DNA of 17,336 nt, taken from Saccoglossus kowalevskii. Its lineage: Eukaryota; Hemichordata; Enteropneusta; Harrimaniidae. The stretch covers positions 184,907 through 202,242 of the forward strand of contig NW_003142809.1 of NCBI RefSeq assembly GCF_000003605.2, given 5' to 3'. Position numbers and translations under genes: made by a program. Each line of letters opens with the position of its first letter. Position 1 is the first letter of the stretch. Below are positions 1-9,098 of this stretch, one piece after another. Under the pieces are notes generated by a model. That model was not told where the DNA came from. It saw only the letters and a list, made by a program, of their open reading frames with translations, and did no database searches.

Positions 1-19
1 AAAACTAAAACTGGTCGCA

Positions 20-142
20 ATTTTCGAATAAGAATGAGTCGGCAATTTTTAGTGGAATCGAAAATTTGGAGGTAAATAAAACACCGAAACCCGGCAAATA
101 AATAGGCGATCGAATTTTTAGAGGGGTCGAAATTTTGGAGTT
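20..142. repeat. Degenerate two-copy tandem repeat
   Basis: GGCAATTTTTAGTGGAATCGAAAATTTGGAGG (about 42-73) is repeated as GGCGATCGAATTTTTAGAGGGGTCGAAATTTTGGAG at about 107-141. It may continue beyond the left edge of the window. Confidence 0.5.
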
Positions 143-149
143 TTCACGG

Positions 150-479
150 TACTAATTATTCCATTTCAATGAAACTTAGTATAAAGATGCTCTAGGACAA
201 TGTACAAACCTAATTAGTTTGGGGTAAAAATCTGTTCATATTAATTCCCTAATAAGCATAATAATTCATAATTTTTTGGTTCTAATCACACTTAATTAAA
301 CTTGGAGACATAGATTTTCTGTTACATTGCGCAGACCTCATTAGTTTTACACTCAAATCTGGTCATATTAATTTTCTGATTTGCATAATTAGTTTTCAGC
401 TAAGTAATTTCGAATTATATTTAATGTGTCTCCAATACTCTCAGCACATGGGAGTTCTTTCTAAGCTTTCTTTGATTTG
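150..479. repeat. Dispersed repeat, 5'-truncated copy A
   Basis: AT-rich sequence sharing motifs (CATTTCAATGAAACTT, TTAGTTT-GG-GTAAAAATC, CATATTAATT, TTTGCATAAT) with 2560-3400. It ends in a 56-bp block (424-479) that matches 3627-3682 at 54 positions. Similarity stops abruptly after TTTGATTTG in both copies, which marks a true element end. Confidence 0.75.
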
Positions 480-548
480 TCTATGTGCATACTATGGCAA
501 AATTGTCTTTCCATATTTCCGCATTGTTGTGAATATACAAATGAAATA

Positions 549-909
549 GGGGATTTTCCGTACAATTGCGAGATCTCGCGAGATGTATGAAAAACGCGCG
601 TTGAACGTCTGCCGCAAAAATCAAACGATTTGATTTTGAACTAGAATTTCTTTATTTCGTAACTCACATCGACCGGCCGATCTTCGACAGAGGAATATTG
701 CTTCCGAATACCCTTACTTAATCAAAATTGCCTATCATCAAATGTGTACAGCACATTATTAAGCATGGAAATGTCCCCAAAAATACTTCGCGTTTGTCGA
801 ATCCCACGCGATGTTTGACGCCACTACGACGCTATGACCTTTGTTTGTCCTGTTTTTACGTTCGATTTCACGCATAACGCGTGATTCTCGCAGTGTACGG
901 AAAATGGTC
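549..909. mobile_element. Short inverted-repeat element with TA flanks
   Basis: The left arm ATTTTCCGTACAATTGCGAG (553-572) is matched, inverted, by the right arm (reverse complement of about 881-905: ATTTTCCGTACACTGCGAGA). The match extends for roughly 28 bp with one gap and a few changes. TA lies on both sides (547-548 and 910-911), as in Tc1/mariner-type insertions. The 361-bp body has no coding capacity. The interior contains CpG-rich stretches unlike its AT-rich surroundings. Confidence 0.65.
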
Positions 910-911
910 TA

Positions 912-2455
912 TTGCAAATTATCTGTACAAATCTTATTTGAAGTCACTTAATGCAGTCTGAGGATGTGAAGTGGATGTGGTTATTCAAACATTGATGAGG
1001 GATGTTGCAAGTTGCCCTTATGAATGTTGAATGCTCTGGTAACCGAGGATTGGATCTTGTGTATGCTTGTATCTCAGTTTGGTCTACATCATACAGCCAC
1101 ATACTAACTACAGGTTCTCTCTGAAACCATATTAATCTTGTCACAAAGATGCAACAGATGTACTACAGTACAATTAATCTTTGATGATATAGGCAGAAAT
1201 ATATTCCTCCAATAAATCCACCTGAAAAATAAATGCAGGAGTGATCGTGGGCATCCCAATCAACAGATGGTCGGGGTCTGCCAGTTAGGCCCTCTCAAAA
1301 ATCGTCTATTAATATGCTGGGGTTTTATAGAAAGTTGCCCTGTGGAAATTGCTTGCTGTAGAACACTTGTGTGTCCAATGTAAGGTGGTGTCTGACCATA
1401 TTGGATGTGAACATCCCCACTGAAATCGTCAGATTGCACAGAATCAATGATGTCTGTGACGGTTTTCATGGCATTTCTCTGACAGATTACTGCTGCATTT
1501 GGTTTCCCAACTACCAGACATTTGGTTGATTACAGGAGAAGGGAAGAAACTGAAATACTATCCTTTTGCCAAATGACTTGATGCATTAGGATTAGATATG
1601 TATGTAAGCATGCTGAAGGTTTAAAAGTGCAAACAATTTGAACAGATTCACTGCCTTATGAGCCAAGACGTGTACCATCTTGAATAAATCTAGCTTTACA
1701 TGCCTGTTGAGTCAATGCTGGTTGAAGACTTGTTCTTTGATTGGTAACCAGAACAGGGTACTTCAAAAACAGGCATCTGGTTCCATGTGAATTGGTATTG
1801 CACCGTAAATGTGCAAGAGGGCTACAACTTATCTCAATAATGTATGCCGAGTGATCTCTTGGCAAGGAACAGAATTGTGTACTGTTGCCAAGAGAGGGTG
1901 AGAAGCAAGAGATATATATTCTACCATCTGTAATTTGGTCATCCATTGGTCCTCACATGGTTGTAAATGCTGGCCAGCAGGTATCTTTATAAGCAAGAAT
2001 ATGTACGAGTTCAGAATTGATGTTTCTAACTGATGCTGATACATTTCTGACCCAAGTCAGTGGTATTTGGTTCCTCAGGGGGCTCAGTTGCTGACAATGA
2101 TGATACCCAAAGAGTAGTATACTCTGCTCTAGTGCCTTGCACTGAGGTTAGATTACCCATACCCCAAAAGTGGACAGATCCAGCCTTGCTGATTGGACAG
2201 ACCTCTTGGGGAACTGCTCTGAAGTTGTACTGACCAAGCTCTGTATATCAGATTTCTGGAAACTCCGACGGTACAAGTGCTATTAAATGTTTAACAACAT
2301 ATATTTTAACATGTCAGGGACAAGCATTCATATCTGACCTGCTCATACTCTCCTCATAGTTACTGTTATGTTTGCCTCTGTCCCATTTGGATGGCACATA
2401 CATTTTAGTCAGGGGTTACTTAGATGCAGTTACCAACCATCTTCAGTATAGCTTT
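912..2455. other. No firm gene; coding-like minus-strand fragments
   Basis: No element or protein family is recognised. On the minus strand several frames have a protein-like composition (2250-2050 reading VPQEVCPISKAGSVHFWGMG; 1946-1656; 1560-1260 reading LVVGKPNAAVICQRNAMKTV). They are broken by stops and frame changes. A decayed gene or transposon is possible, but I cannot name it. Confidence 0.3.
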
Positions 2456-2457
2456 TT

Positions 2458-3682
2458 GACTCTCGTGTGCAAAGCACACAATGAGAGTCTTTGTAGTTAC
2501 CCTGTATGTGTGGGTGTGTGTGTGTCTGTCTGTCTGTCTGTCTGTCTGTCCGTTCCACTGATATCTCGAGAACCGTATATTGGATTTTAATGTAACTTGG
2601 TGTATAGATGCTAATGGGCAGATTTGATTAGGTTTTGGTTGAAATCCGTACATATTAATTACCTAATTTGCATGATAACTAGCTAATTATGCACAGATGT
2701 GATTAGTTTTGGGTAAAAATCCATGCATATAATTAACCTAATTTGCATAATGATAAGTCAATTTTCGGCTTTTCCACTGATATCTCAGGTACTAATCGTC
2801 ACATTTCAATGAAACTTGCATAGATACAGATATGTGAAATATTAACTACCTAATTAGCATAATTAATCAATTTTTCCATTTTGATATTTCAAGTACTATT
2901 ACTTTTCAACGAAACTTGGTACATAGATACTCTAGTACAATCCAAAGCCTTGATTAATTTTAAGTAAAAATATGTGCATATTAATCAACTAATTTGCATA
3001 ATTAGTTAATTTTTGGCTTTTACACTGATATCACAAGTACTAATCATTCCATTTCAATGAATCTTGGTATATAGATGTCCTTCGTACATAGATGGTCTGT
3101 GACAGTACTTATCTTAATTCAATGAATCTTGGTACATATGTACTCTAGCACAATGAGATGATCAAATTAGTTTTAGGTTTATATACATCTATAATAATTT
3201 ACTTTTCAGCTTTCCACTAATTTAGTTTAGGATTAATCACATAATGAAACTTTGTACATGTGCACCCTGAAACAATATACATACCTAAATCTATGCATAA
3301 TAATTACTTAGTTTGTATAATAATTCATTTAGTTCATTGAGGTAATCCACAGACATGATTAGTTTAATGTTGATAAACATGCATATTGATTAACTATTGT
3401 TAGACCATTTCTGATATCTAAAAAATAAGATTTTAATTGAATTCATCGCAGAGGTGCTCTGGAACTAATTAGACTAAAACCATGGATTACAAATCAAATG
3501 TATTTTCTGTATGTATTATAAATGCTGATAATGTGAATCACAATTTTTTTCATGTTATGCATCTCAAATAGCAGACAAAAGTTAGTTGCCAAGCTTCTTG
3601 TTTTGAAAAGCAAATCTTAAATTTTGATGTGTCTCCAATACTCTCAGCACACGGGAGTTCTTTCTAAACTTTCTTTGATTTG
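2458..3682. repeat. Dispersed repeat, longer copy B
   Basis: Begins with a perfect-armed hairpin (2458-2489) and a TG/CTGT microsatellite. It continues through several degenerate AT-rich units (AACTTGGTACATAGATAC at about 2597, 2812, 2913, 3060, 3124, 3247) and ends with the 56-bp block shared with copy A. No open frame of note occurs in it. The left boundary is inferred from the hairpin, since copy A lacks that part. Confidence 0.6.
2505..2550. repeat. (TG)n(CTGT)n microsatellite
   Basis: A TG-rich run passes directly into about six CTGT units, followed by CCGTTCCACTGATATCTCGAG. Short frames read through it on both strands are microsatellite artefacts. Confidence 0.95.
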
Positions 3683-4680
3683 AATTGCTCTGGCCCTGTA
3701 AAATCTTAACAAAACAAGGTTGAGCAGCAATATCAGATTGGTCCTCAATGTAGCCATTGTAAATACAAAGTGAGTGATGGGTAGATGAAACATCACTTGA
3801 TCCAAGTCATATGAGGTCACACTACAAGCCACAAACAGTAAACTGGGGTGGTTGGTAGTATATTCTCCAACTTTCTAACTGACCTGCTTCTGAGCAAACA
3901 GACGAGTGCATAAAACGTAAATGCAAGCCTTGATGTGGGTCAAAAAAATTGTCACATTGGCATCATAGGGGGGGGCAACAGAGAGTGGACAAATGTTATG
4001 ATGCTTTTGTAAATGGAGTATCGATTGAAGGTGACTTAGCAGCAACAGTGAAAAGCCTCACATGACACCCTCAGAGTTTGGACATCATGTGGTTTATCAG
4101 CACAAAATCAACATTTGGCCCCAGAACATACTTTATTAACCCAGTGTCATACCTCAAAAATGTAACTGCAGAATGCAACAAAGCTCTTCCGTTGATAATT
4201 TTACATGGTGACCAAAGATACCACAACTGGCAAAGAGGCAATATGAGCATTGAGAGCCGCATTGACAGTGTCGGCATAAGAGGCGAAGATAAAGACGAGA
4301 ACATTACAAGACGACCCAGCTTGGCTACTCAATGAACAATCAACTTCTGAGCCACAGGAGAGAGGTAGAGGTGAACCAACAACACGATTATATGGTACCA
4401 CCACTTGCGCCACTTCAATAATGGGATGTCTGATGACATAATAACTGCAATGAGTAACAGCAGCTACAGCAGGTGGAGTGGATTGAATCATGCTGAGTAG
4501 CATTGGAATTGCCTCATATTCAGCGTAGTGAAACAGCATATCCACAAGCAATGATAATTCAGATGCAGAACTAGCACCTCTATGCCATTTAGCATTCCTA
4601 GGCAACACGCTTTGAACATTTCCCAGTGGGCAACAAACTGATAATGAATTTAGAATGGAAAGCGGTGAGAAAAAACAAAC
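3683..4680. other. No firm gene; weak ankyrin-like fragment on minus strand
   Basis: Minus strand, reading downwards: about 4640-4205 is open (PRNAKWHRGASSASELSLL...), then a frame change, then 4203-4071 reads GRALLHSAVTFLRYDTGLIK, followed by YVLGPNVDFVLINH. The latter resembles one ankyrin repeat. A strong splice acceptor-like string (pyrimidine-rich, ending ATTATCAG on the minus strand) lies near 4640. This may be a decayed exon, but chance is not excluded. Confidence 0.3.
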
Positions 4681-4689
4681 AACGTAAAC

Positions 4690-5420
4690 ATTTTAAGCCG
4701 TAAATTTATTAACTCTTTATTTATCGGGAATTGCTAAACGATCTCTATTTTTTGTCTAATATTCGTTGCATGTCTGAAGTCTAAAAACAACCCAATCTTC
4801 TCATTAATAAAAATAATTTACTATAAAACATGTTTCATGTCACTTTAGAGAATTTGTCTCGATGCATGAATTAGCCACAGTCCCATTATTACAAAGGGGT
4901 GTAAATTAACAAATGCTAATATCGCTGAAGTGCCAATAAGCATTGTGAGATATATATTTTAAAATAGCTTGAATTCGCAAAATTAAGGATCACCTGAATT
5001 AGCTAAAATGTCATGCTAAATAAAGAGTCATGTTTTACAGTAATTGATTCTATCACACATCGCTTTTATTCACCATTATGCTAGAAGATACATAGCTATT
5101 AAATTCAAGACGAAATTTACATTATATCATGAGGAAATCCACATTAAATTGACGTATATAACTATATTATAAGATGAGCAGTAATGGTTGGGCAGCAGAA
5201 AATAGCTTAAGTGAAGCTAGTCTAGTCTGCTCCCGAATACTGATGGAGCTAAATAATCATTTTGGCTGGCGTTTTGTTAAGAAATAAAATTACATTTATA
5301 CAATCCAAGAGAAATAACAATAAATATAAATGCAATAAACTCGGTTGACAATAACATTTCAGATGGTAGTTGTTTATCACTACAGGTATGTGAATAGGAA
5401 ACTTAACTATGTGCATTGGC
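4690..5420 (-). mobile_element. Probable 3' UTR of the retrotransposon plus AT-rich flank
   Basis: Lies downstream of the retrotransposon stop codon on the minus strand. It is AT-rich and non-coding, with several AATAAA-like strings on either strand. No clear tail or target duplication marks the end of the element, so its lower boundary is unknown. Confidence 0.4.
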
Positions 5421-6295
5421 TTAATGTGCTTTTAATGTTTGCTTGAAAGTATTGCGATTGGAAATATTTATAATATGGTTAGGAATGCTATTCAACAATT
5501 TGGTTCCATAGTTATCCAGGGAAAATTGACCAATGCAAGCGAAGTTTTCATTTGAGAAGGATATAGTTTGGTATGAATGGCCAGGAAAAGATAAATAGTT
5601 ACTTAGATCGCGGGGGATATTATTGTTGTAAAGATCATAAATAAAACATGCTAGCTGGAGCTTGTGTTGGTCATAAATGTCAAGAAAACCCAGAGAATTA
5701 AAGAGAGGTCTGATGTGCGTGAGTCTGTCTTTGAACATTATAATGCGTACCAGTTTCTTTTGTTGTTTATAAATTGGATCGAGGGAAGAGCAGTAAGTAT
5801 TACCCCAGACTTCTAAACCACAAGATAAATGTGGGAGAATTAAGGAATTGTAAAGTCGAATGAGAACGAACCTTGGAAAGAAGTAGCGTAATTTTGAAAT
5901 TAAGTCTATCAGTGGTGTGATTATTGCTAACACATGTTTTATGTGAGGTTTCCTAGCTGTATTAACATTAGATAACATATTAATATTGAGATTCAATTCT
6001 GGTCGTTGTTTGAAGGGAAGATTTTCTGGGATTTGAGTTTGTTTTATTACTGTTTATCGGCAGCACACGAGTTTGTCACATGATTGTGAATAGTTACAAT
6101 TTCATTTTTATGGTACGTATTATTAGAAAATGAATAGAATAAATTGTTGTCATCTGCAAAAAGTTTAAAGTCAAAAAAGGATGACGAGGAAGGTAGAACT
6201 TTGATATATAGGAGAAAAAGAAGTGGTCCAAGTATAGATACTTGTGGTATCCTAAACCTGACTGAAATAGAAGAGGGGTTATGACCATTGGGCAT
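5421..6295 (-). pseudogene. Broken reverse transcriptase of a non-LTR retrotransposon
   Basis: Reads right to left. The first frame (6295-6047) contains the reverse transcriptase palm: PQVSILGPLLFLLYI (normally PQGSILGPLLF-LYIND) and the catalytic FADD at 6149-6160. The second frame (about 6030-5421) contains the thumb and C-terminal part (KLRYFFP...LYNSLILPHLSCGLEVWGNTY...QKKLVRII...PLFNSLGFLDIYD...LKAH, stop). The two are in different frames, and the stretch between them, normally carrying a FLGV-type motif, is shortened, so the gene is dead. The 5' half (endonuclease, ORF1) is missing. The pattern fits the CR1/L2/jockey group; the exact clade cannot be set by eye. Confidence 0.85.
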
Positions 6296-6299
6296 GTAT

Positions 6300-7235
6300 G
6301 TACTGTTTAAGATTCTCTAAATAGCTTTTAAACAAAGGATTCTACGAACGCCATATGGTTCCTGCTATAAATTATGTAATTATGACTGAAAAGATTTTAA
6401 TCAGGTGTTAAATCAATTGGATGCGAGAGTTTGGTTAACGTGTGGGCGTTCATGCAGATGGAGTGGTGGAATTTTCAGTGACTGTCACGTTATTTTAGAT
6501 TATGTACAATGTTTAGCAGATGGCTAAAATGGCTATTTATATAAATGTTAGTTATAATTTCGAACTTTTCAACACATGAATACTACACTAAATAATATAT
6601 ATTGCTATCACACACAATTGGCGTTATTCCTTGGTACCTAAAAATGGTTTAGAGCCCCTTTTGTCATAATGTGTGGGCTAAATTTTGAGATAGAACATGG
6701 CAAAGTTTCCAACTTGAGATTTATTTTCACCCATAGAAAACCGGACAAGATGTGTGGCTAGCAATCTGATGTTGGTGAGAAAACAGTTGTTCTGAACTCA
6801 ATGTTTATTCATAAGAGTTGGTTATAAAAAAAAAAGTAGCGTAACGGATCATAGACGTTGGTATGCAGCCAAGAGATAATAATCTACCATTTATTGGTCA
6901 TTAGCTCCTCAACCAAACATCTAGAGGGCGACATTTACACTTCTGCATCAACACGACCCCTGCGCCAGAACTTTCAGTTAATTTGATTATAGATGATTTT
7001 TCACTTCGCTGATTTTTTCCGTCAAGTATTATATTACTAATATGGACTAAAACTGTCCATTTGCAACACTTTGCACACAAAGATGTAGCTATCAAATTTG
7101 ACGTAATATTGTTCAGCAACAAGTTTGAAATTTCTTTTTCTCGCGAACTTATTATGTGCAAATCCATTATATGATAAAGACATTTTCGGATACTGAAGTT
7201 TACATGCACATGTCATTTGCCTAACCTGATTCTTT
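6300..7235. other. Unannotated AT-rich stretch
   Basis: I see no recognisable gene, RNA or repeat. Some of it may be the eroded 5' part of the minus-strand retrotransposon. A minus-strand frame at 7209-6901 has no family resemblance I can defend. Confidence 0.4.
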
Positions 7236-7239
7236 GCGA

Positions 7240-7369
7240 CATCCCTCTGTCACTTTTAGACCTTCAATGGCCGCTGATCATCCCATTATTATTGTAGGTA
7301 CAATTCATCGTTGCTGTAGATGTTGAATCTTGTGGGATAGGAAATAAATATATTATTATTATTATTATA
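7240..7369 (+). mobile_element. Probable 3' end of a 5'-truncated non-LTR element with (ATT)n tail
   Basis: TGTTGAATCTTGTGGGATAGGAAATAAATA is followed directly by a run of about six ATT units (7351-7369). A GAAATAAATA stretch running into a simple ATT tail is typical of the 3' ends of CR1-like retroposons. The left boundary is only approximate and no coding part is left. Confidence 0.45.
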
Positions 7370-7379
7370 GATTCAGTGT

Positions 7380-8608
7380 GAGTGTCTGTTTCTGTTGACA
7401 CGCTTCACCCTAAAAAAATAGTGTGCTCGATATTCTCGTGCTGTATCACGAAAATGACGAGGGGATTTTGCCTACATTGCTTACTTTCACTTCGATAATT
7501 CTTCGCTATATCAGGGGGAAAATCTTTCTCTCTGGGTTCTCCACACGTGTCAGGAGGGAATCTCGTCTCGTCTCTCTATCGCGTCCCCTTGAGGTGCGGG
7601 ATCGGAAAAGTCACTTAAATCTTATAGTCAAATAAGACACACACAACGAAATACGTTTCACCTCTCGTCTTAGTCGATCATTCGAGCACTCTATAAGACA
7701 CAGCGCCCTGGGGAAAAGTCCCCAAGACTATCGCAAGGCTGACCCAAGACTGCGTCAAGGCTCGCCCCAAGACTCTCCAAGACTGGACTGCGTCTGTCCT
7801 CGTGTACTCGCCAAGACCAACTAAAAACTCTTTTTTCATTTTCAAAATCTTGACCAATTCCAAAGCAGTAAAAAGACTCTAGGGCGTAACCTTCAATCAT
7901 AAAGCCAATCACACTAAGTACTAGACACGTCATATCTTTTGATTAATCGTTCAATACATTAATAACTGCGAATACTAAACAGTCAGAAATAGTAGTCCGA
8001 ATAGCGACGGTTATCTCGTAATTAGTTCCAAATCACTGAGCCAAGTTCCGTCCAGGACCTCGCCTGCCTAAACGATGACAGACATAACACAGCAATTCAC
8101 TCGTAATCAACTAATTAAGTCGATCAACAGATACGCGTAAACAAATTCATCACAGCTAAGCAACTATTTCGTTACAGAAAGGGACGATCATTCTTCAATT
8201 TTGTAACTGATTCGATATGCTCTCACGTTTGTCAAATACAACGCACATGATATCGTTCTCGAATAACCAGCAACATCGTTAATTCAGAAAATAAAATTAG
8301 TACAGATGACCTATTTATGTATTCATTTATAATACGAGTAATCATTTTAGGCTGGTACTGGTAAGCATTTGTTTTGTAAATTAACGCTCACGGTTGATAG
8401 AAACATTGGCGTTTTCCAAATATTCTTAGAGACAAAAAACGCAAAACATTTGTTATACTATACTTCTAAATAAGGATTTATTGACATGTGTGTTCCTGTA
8501 TTGCGGATCGATGTGTTGTATGGAAGTGTACTAAAGTGATCACATCTGGGGTTCGACCATCCGCCGACAACCTGTTGTTTTATAAGTACGTCATCCCTGA
8601 CTGTCACA
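7380..8608 (+). other. Upstream flank and probable promoter region of the channel gene
   Basis: Contains the minisatellite at 7720-7785 and otherwise no recognised feature. No convincing TATA box or initiator can be assigned; the TTATAAGT string at 8579-8586 is too close to the ATG (8609) to be a good candidate. The 5' UTR presumably lies in the last few hundred bases. Confidence 0.4.
7720..7785. repeat. 22-bp minisatellite, about three copies
   Basis: Units CCCAAGACTATCGCAAGGCT, CCCAAGACTGCGTCAAGGCT and CCCAAGACTCTCCAAGACTG begin at about 7721, 7743 and 7766, giving a spacing of 22-23 bp. A further CCAAGAC occurs at 7811. The repeat lies about 0.8 kb upstream of the channel start codon. Confidence 0.7.
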
Positions 8609-9044
8609 ATGGATCCAATTGAAGATGTTGATCGTAGTATCGCTTTGGTTAAAATGGCAGTGAAGAATAAGGACAAAAAACGTGTGCTGTCAATGCTATA
8701 TAACGGACTCGACCCTGCCTGTCCTTTCACTGAAACCAGCGGAACTTTACTACATTTGCTGGCACGTCACGTACACGAGGATGTCACAACAATGGCGTTG
8801 TATGCCCTCAGGTTTGCAAAACAGCCAGGGTTTAGTTTTGTAAACACCCGTGATGATCTGTGCAACACGGCCCTGCATGAGGCATGTCGACACGGGAACA
8901 CTGATTTGATCCGAATACTGCTGTCTGCATTGGCTAATGTCAACATTCAATCCAGTCTGGGTAGGACACCTCTCCATGAATTGTGTGAGTCGGAGAACGT
9001 CACAGAAGAATTAGGCGATATCGTAAATTCCCTCTGTAACTTAG
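8609..9044 (+). CDS. Exon 1: N-terminal ankyrin repeats 1-4 (start codon)
   Basis: This exon encodes residues 1-145 plus one base of codon 146. Repeats are visible at about 12-42, 45-81, 86-114 (core TALHEACRHGNTDLIRILL) and 118-150 (core TPLHELCE). The donor is TTAG|GTAAAT. The split Gly codon joins to exon 2 to give NLGADVNAID, a textbook ankyrin finger, which confirms the junction. An in-frame TGA at 8537-8539 with no intervening ATG supports this start codon. The 5' UTR and any upstream non-coding exon cannot be located from sequence alone. Confidence 0.9.
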
Positions 9045-9050
9045 GTAAAT

Positions 9051-9098
<48 letters not shown>

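Noticed and set aside
568-579. Perfect 12-bp palindrome GCGAGATCTCGC
   Set aside because: It lies at the inner edge of the inverted-repeat arm at 553-580 and is explained as part of that element; 12 bp alone is not informative.
2420-2653. Frames across the TG/CTGT tract on both strands
   Set aside because: They are produced by reading a microsatellite (TDRQTDRHTHTH-type translation).
4078-4335. 85-codon plus-strand frame
   Set aside because: It overlaps the more protein-like minus-strand fragments and shows no recognisable motif.
6901-7209. 102-codon minus-strand frame
   Set aside because: No domain, no family resemblance and no splice or element context; frames of this size occur by chance here.
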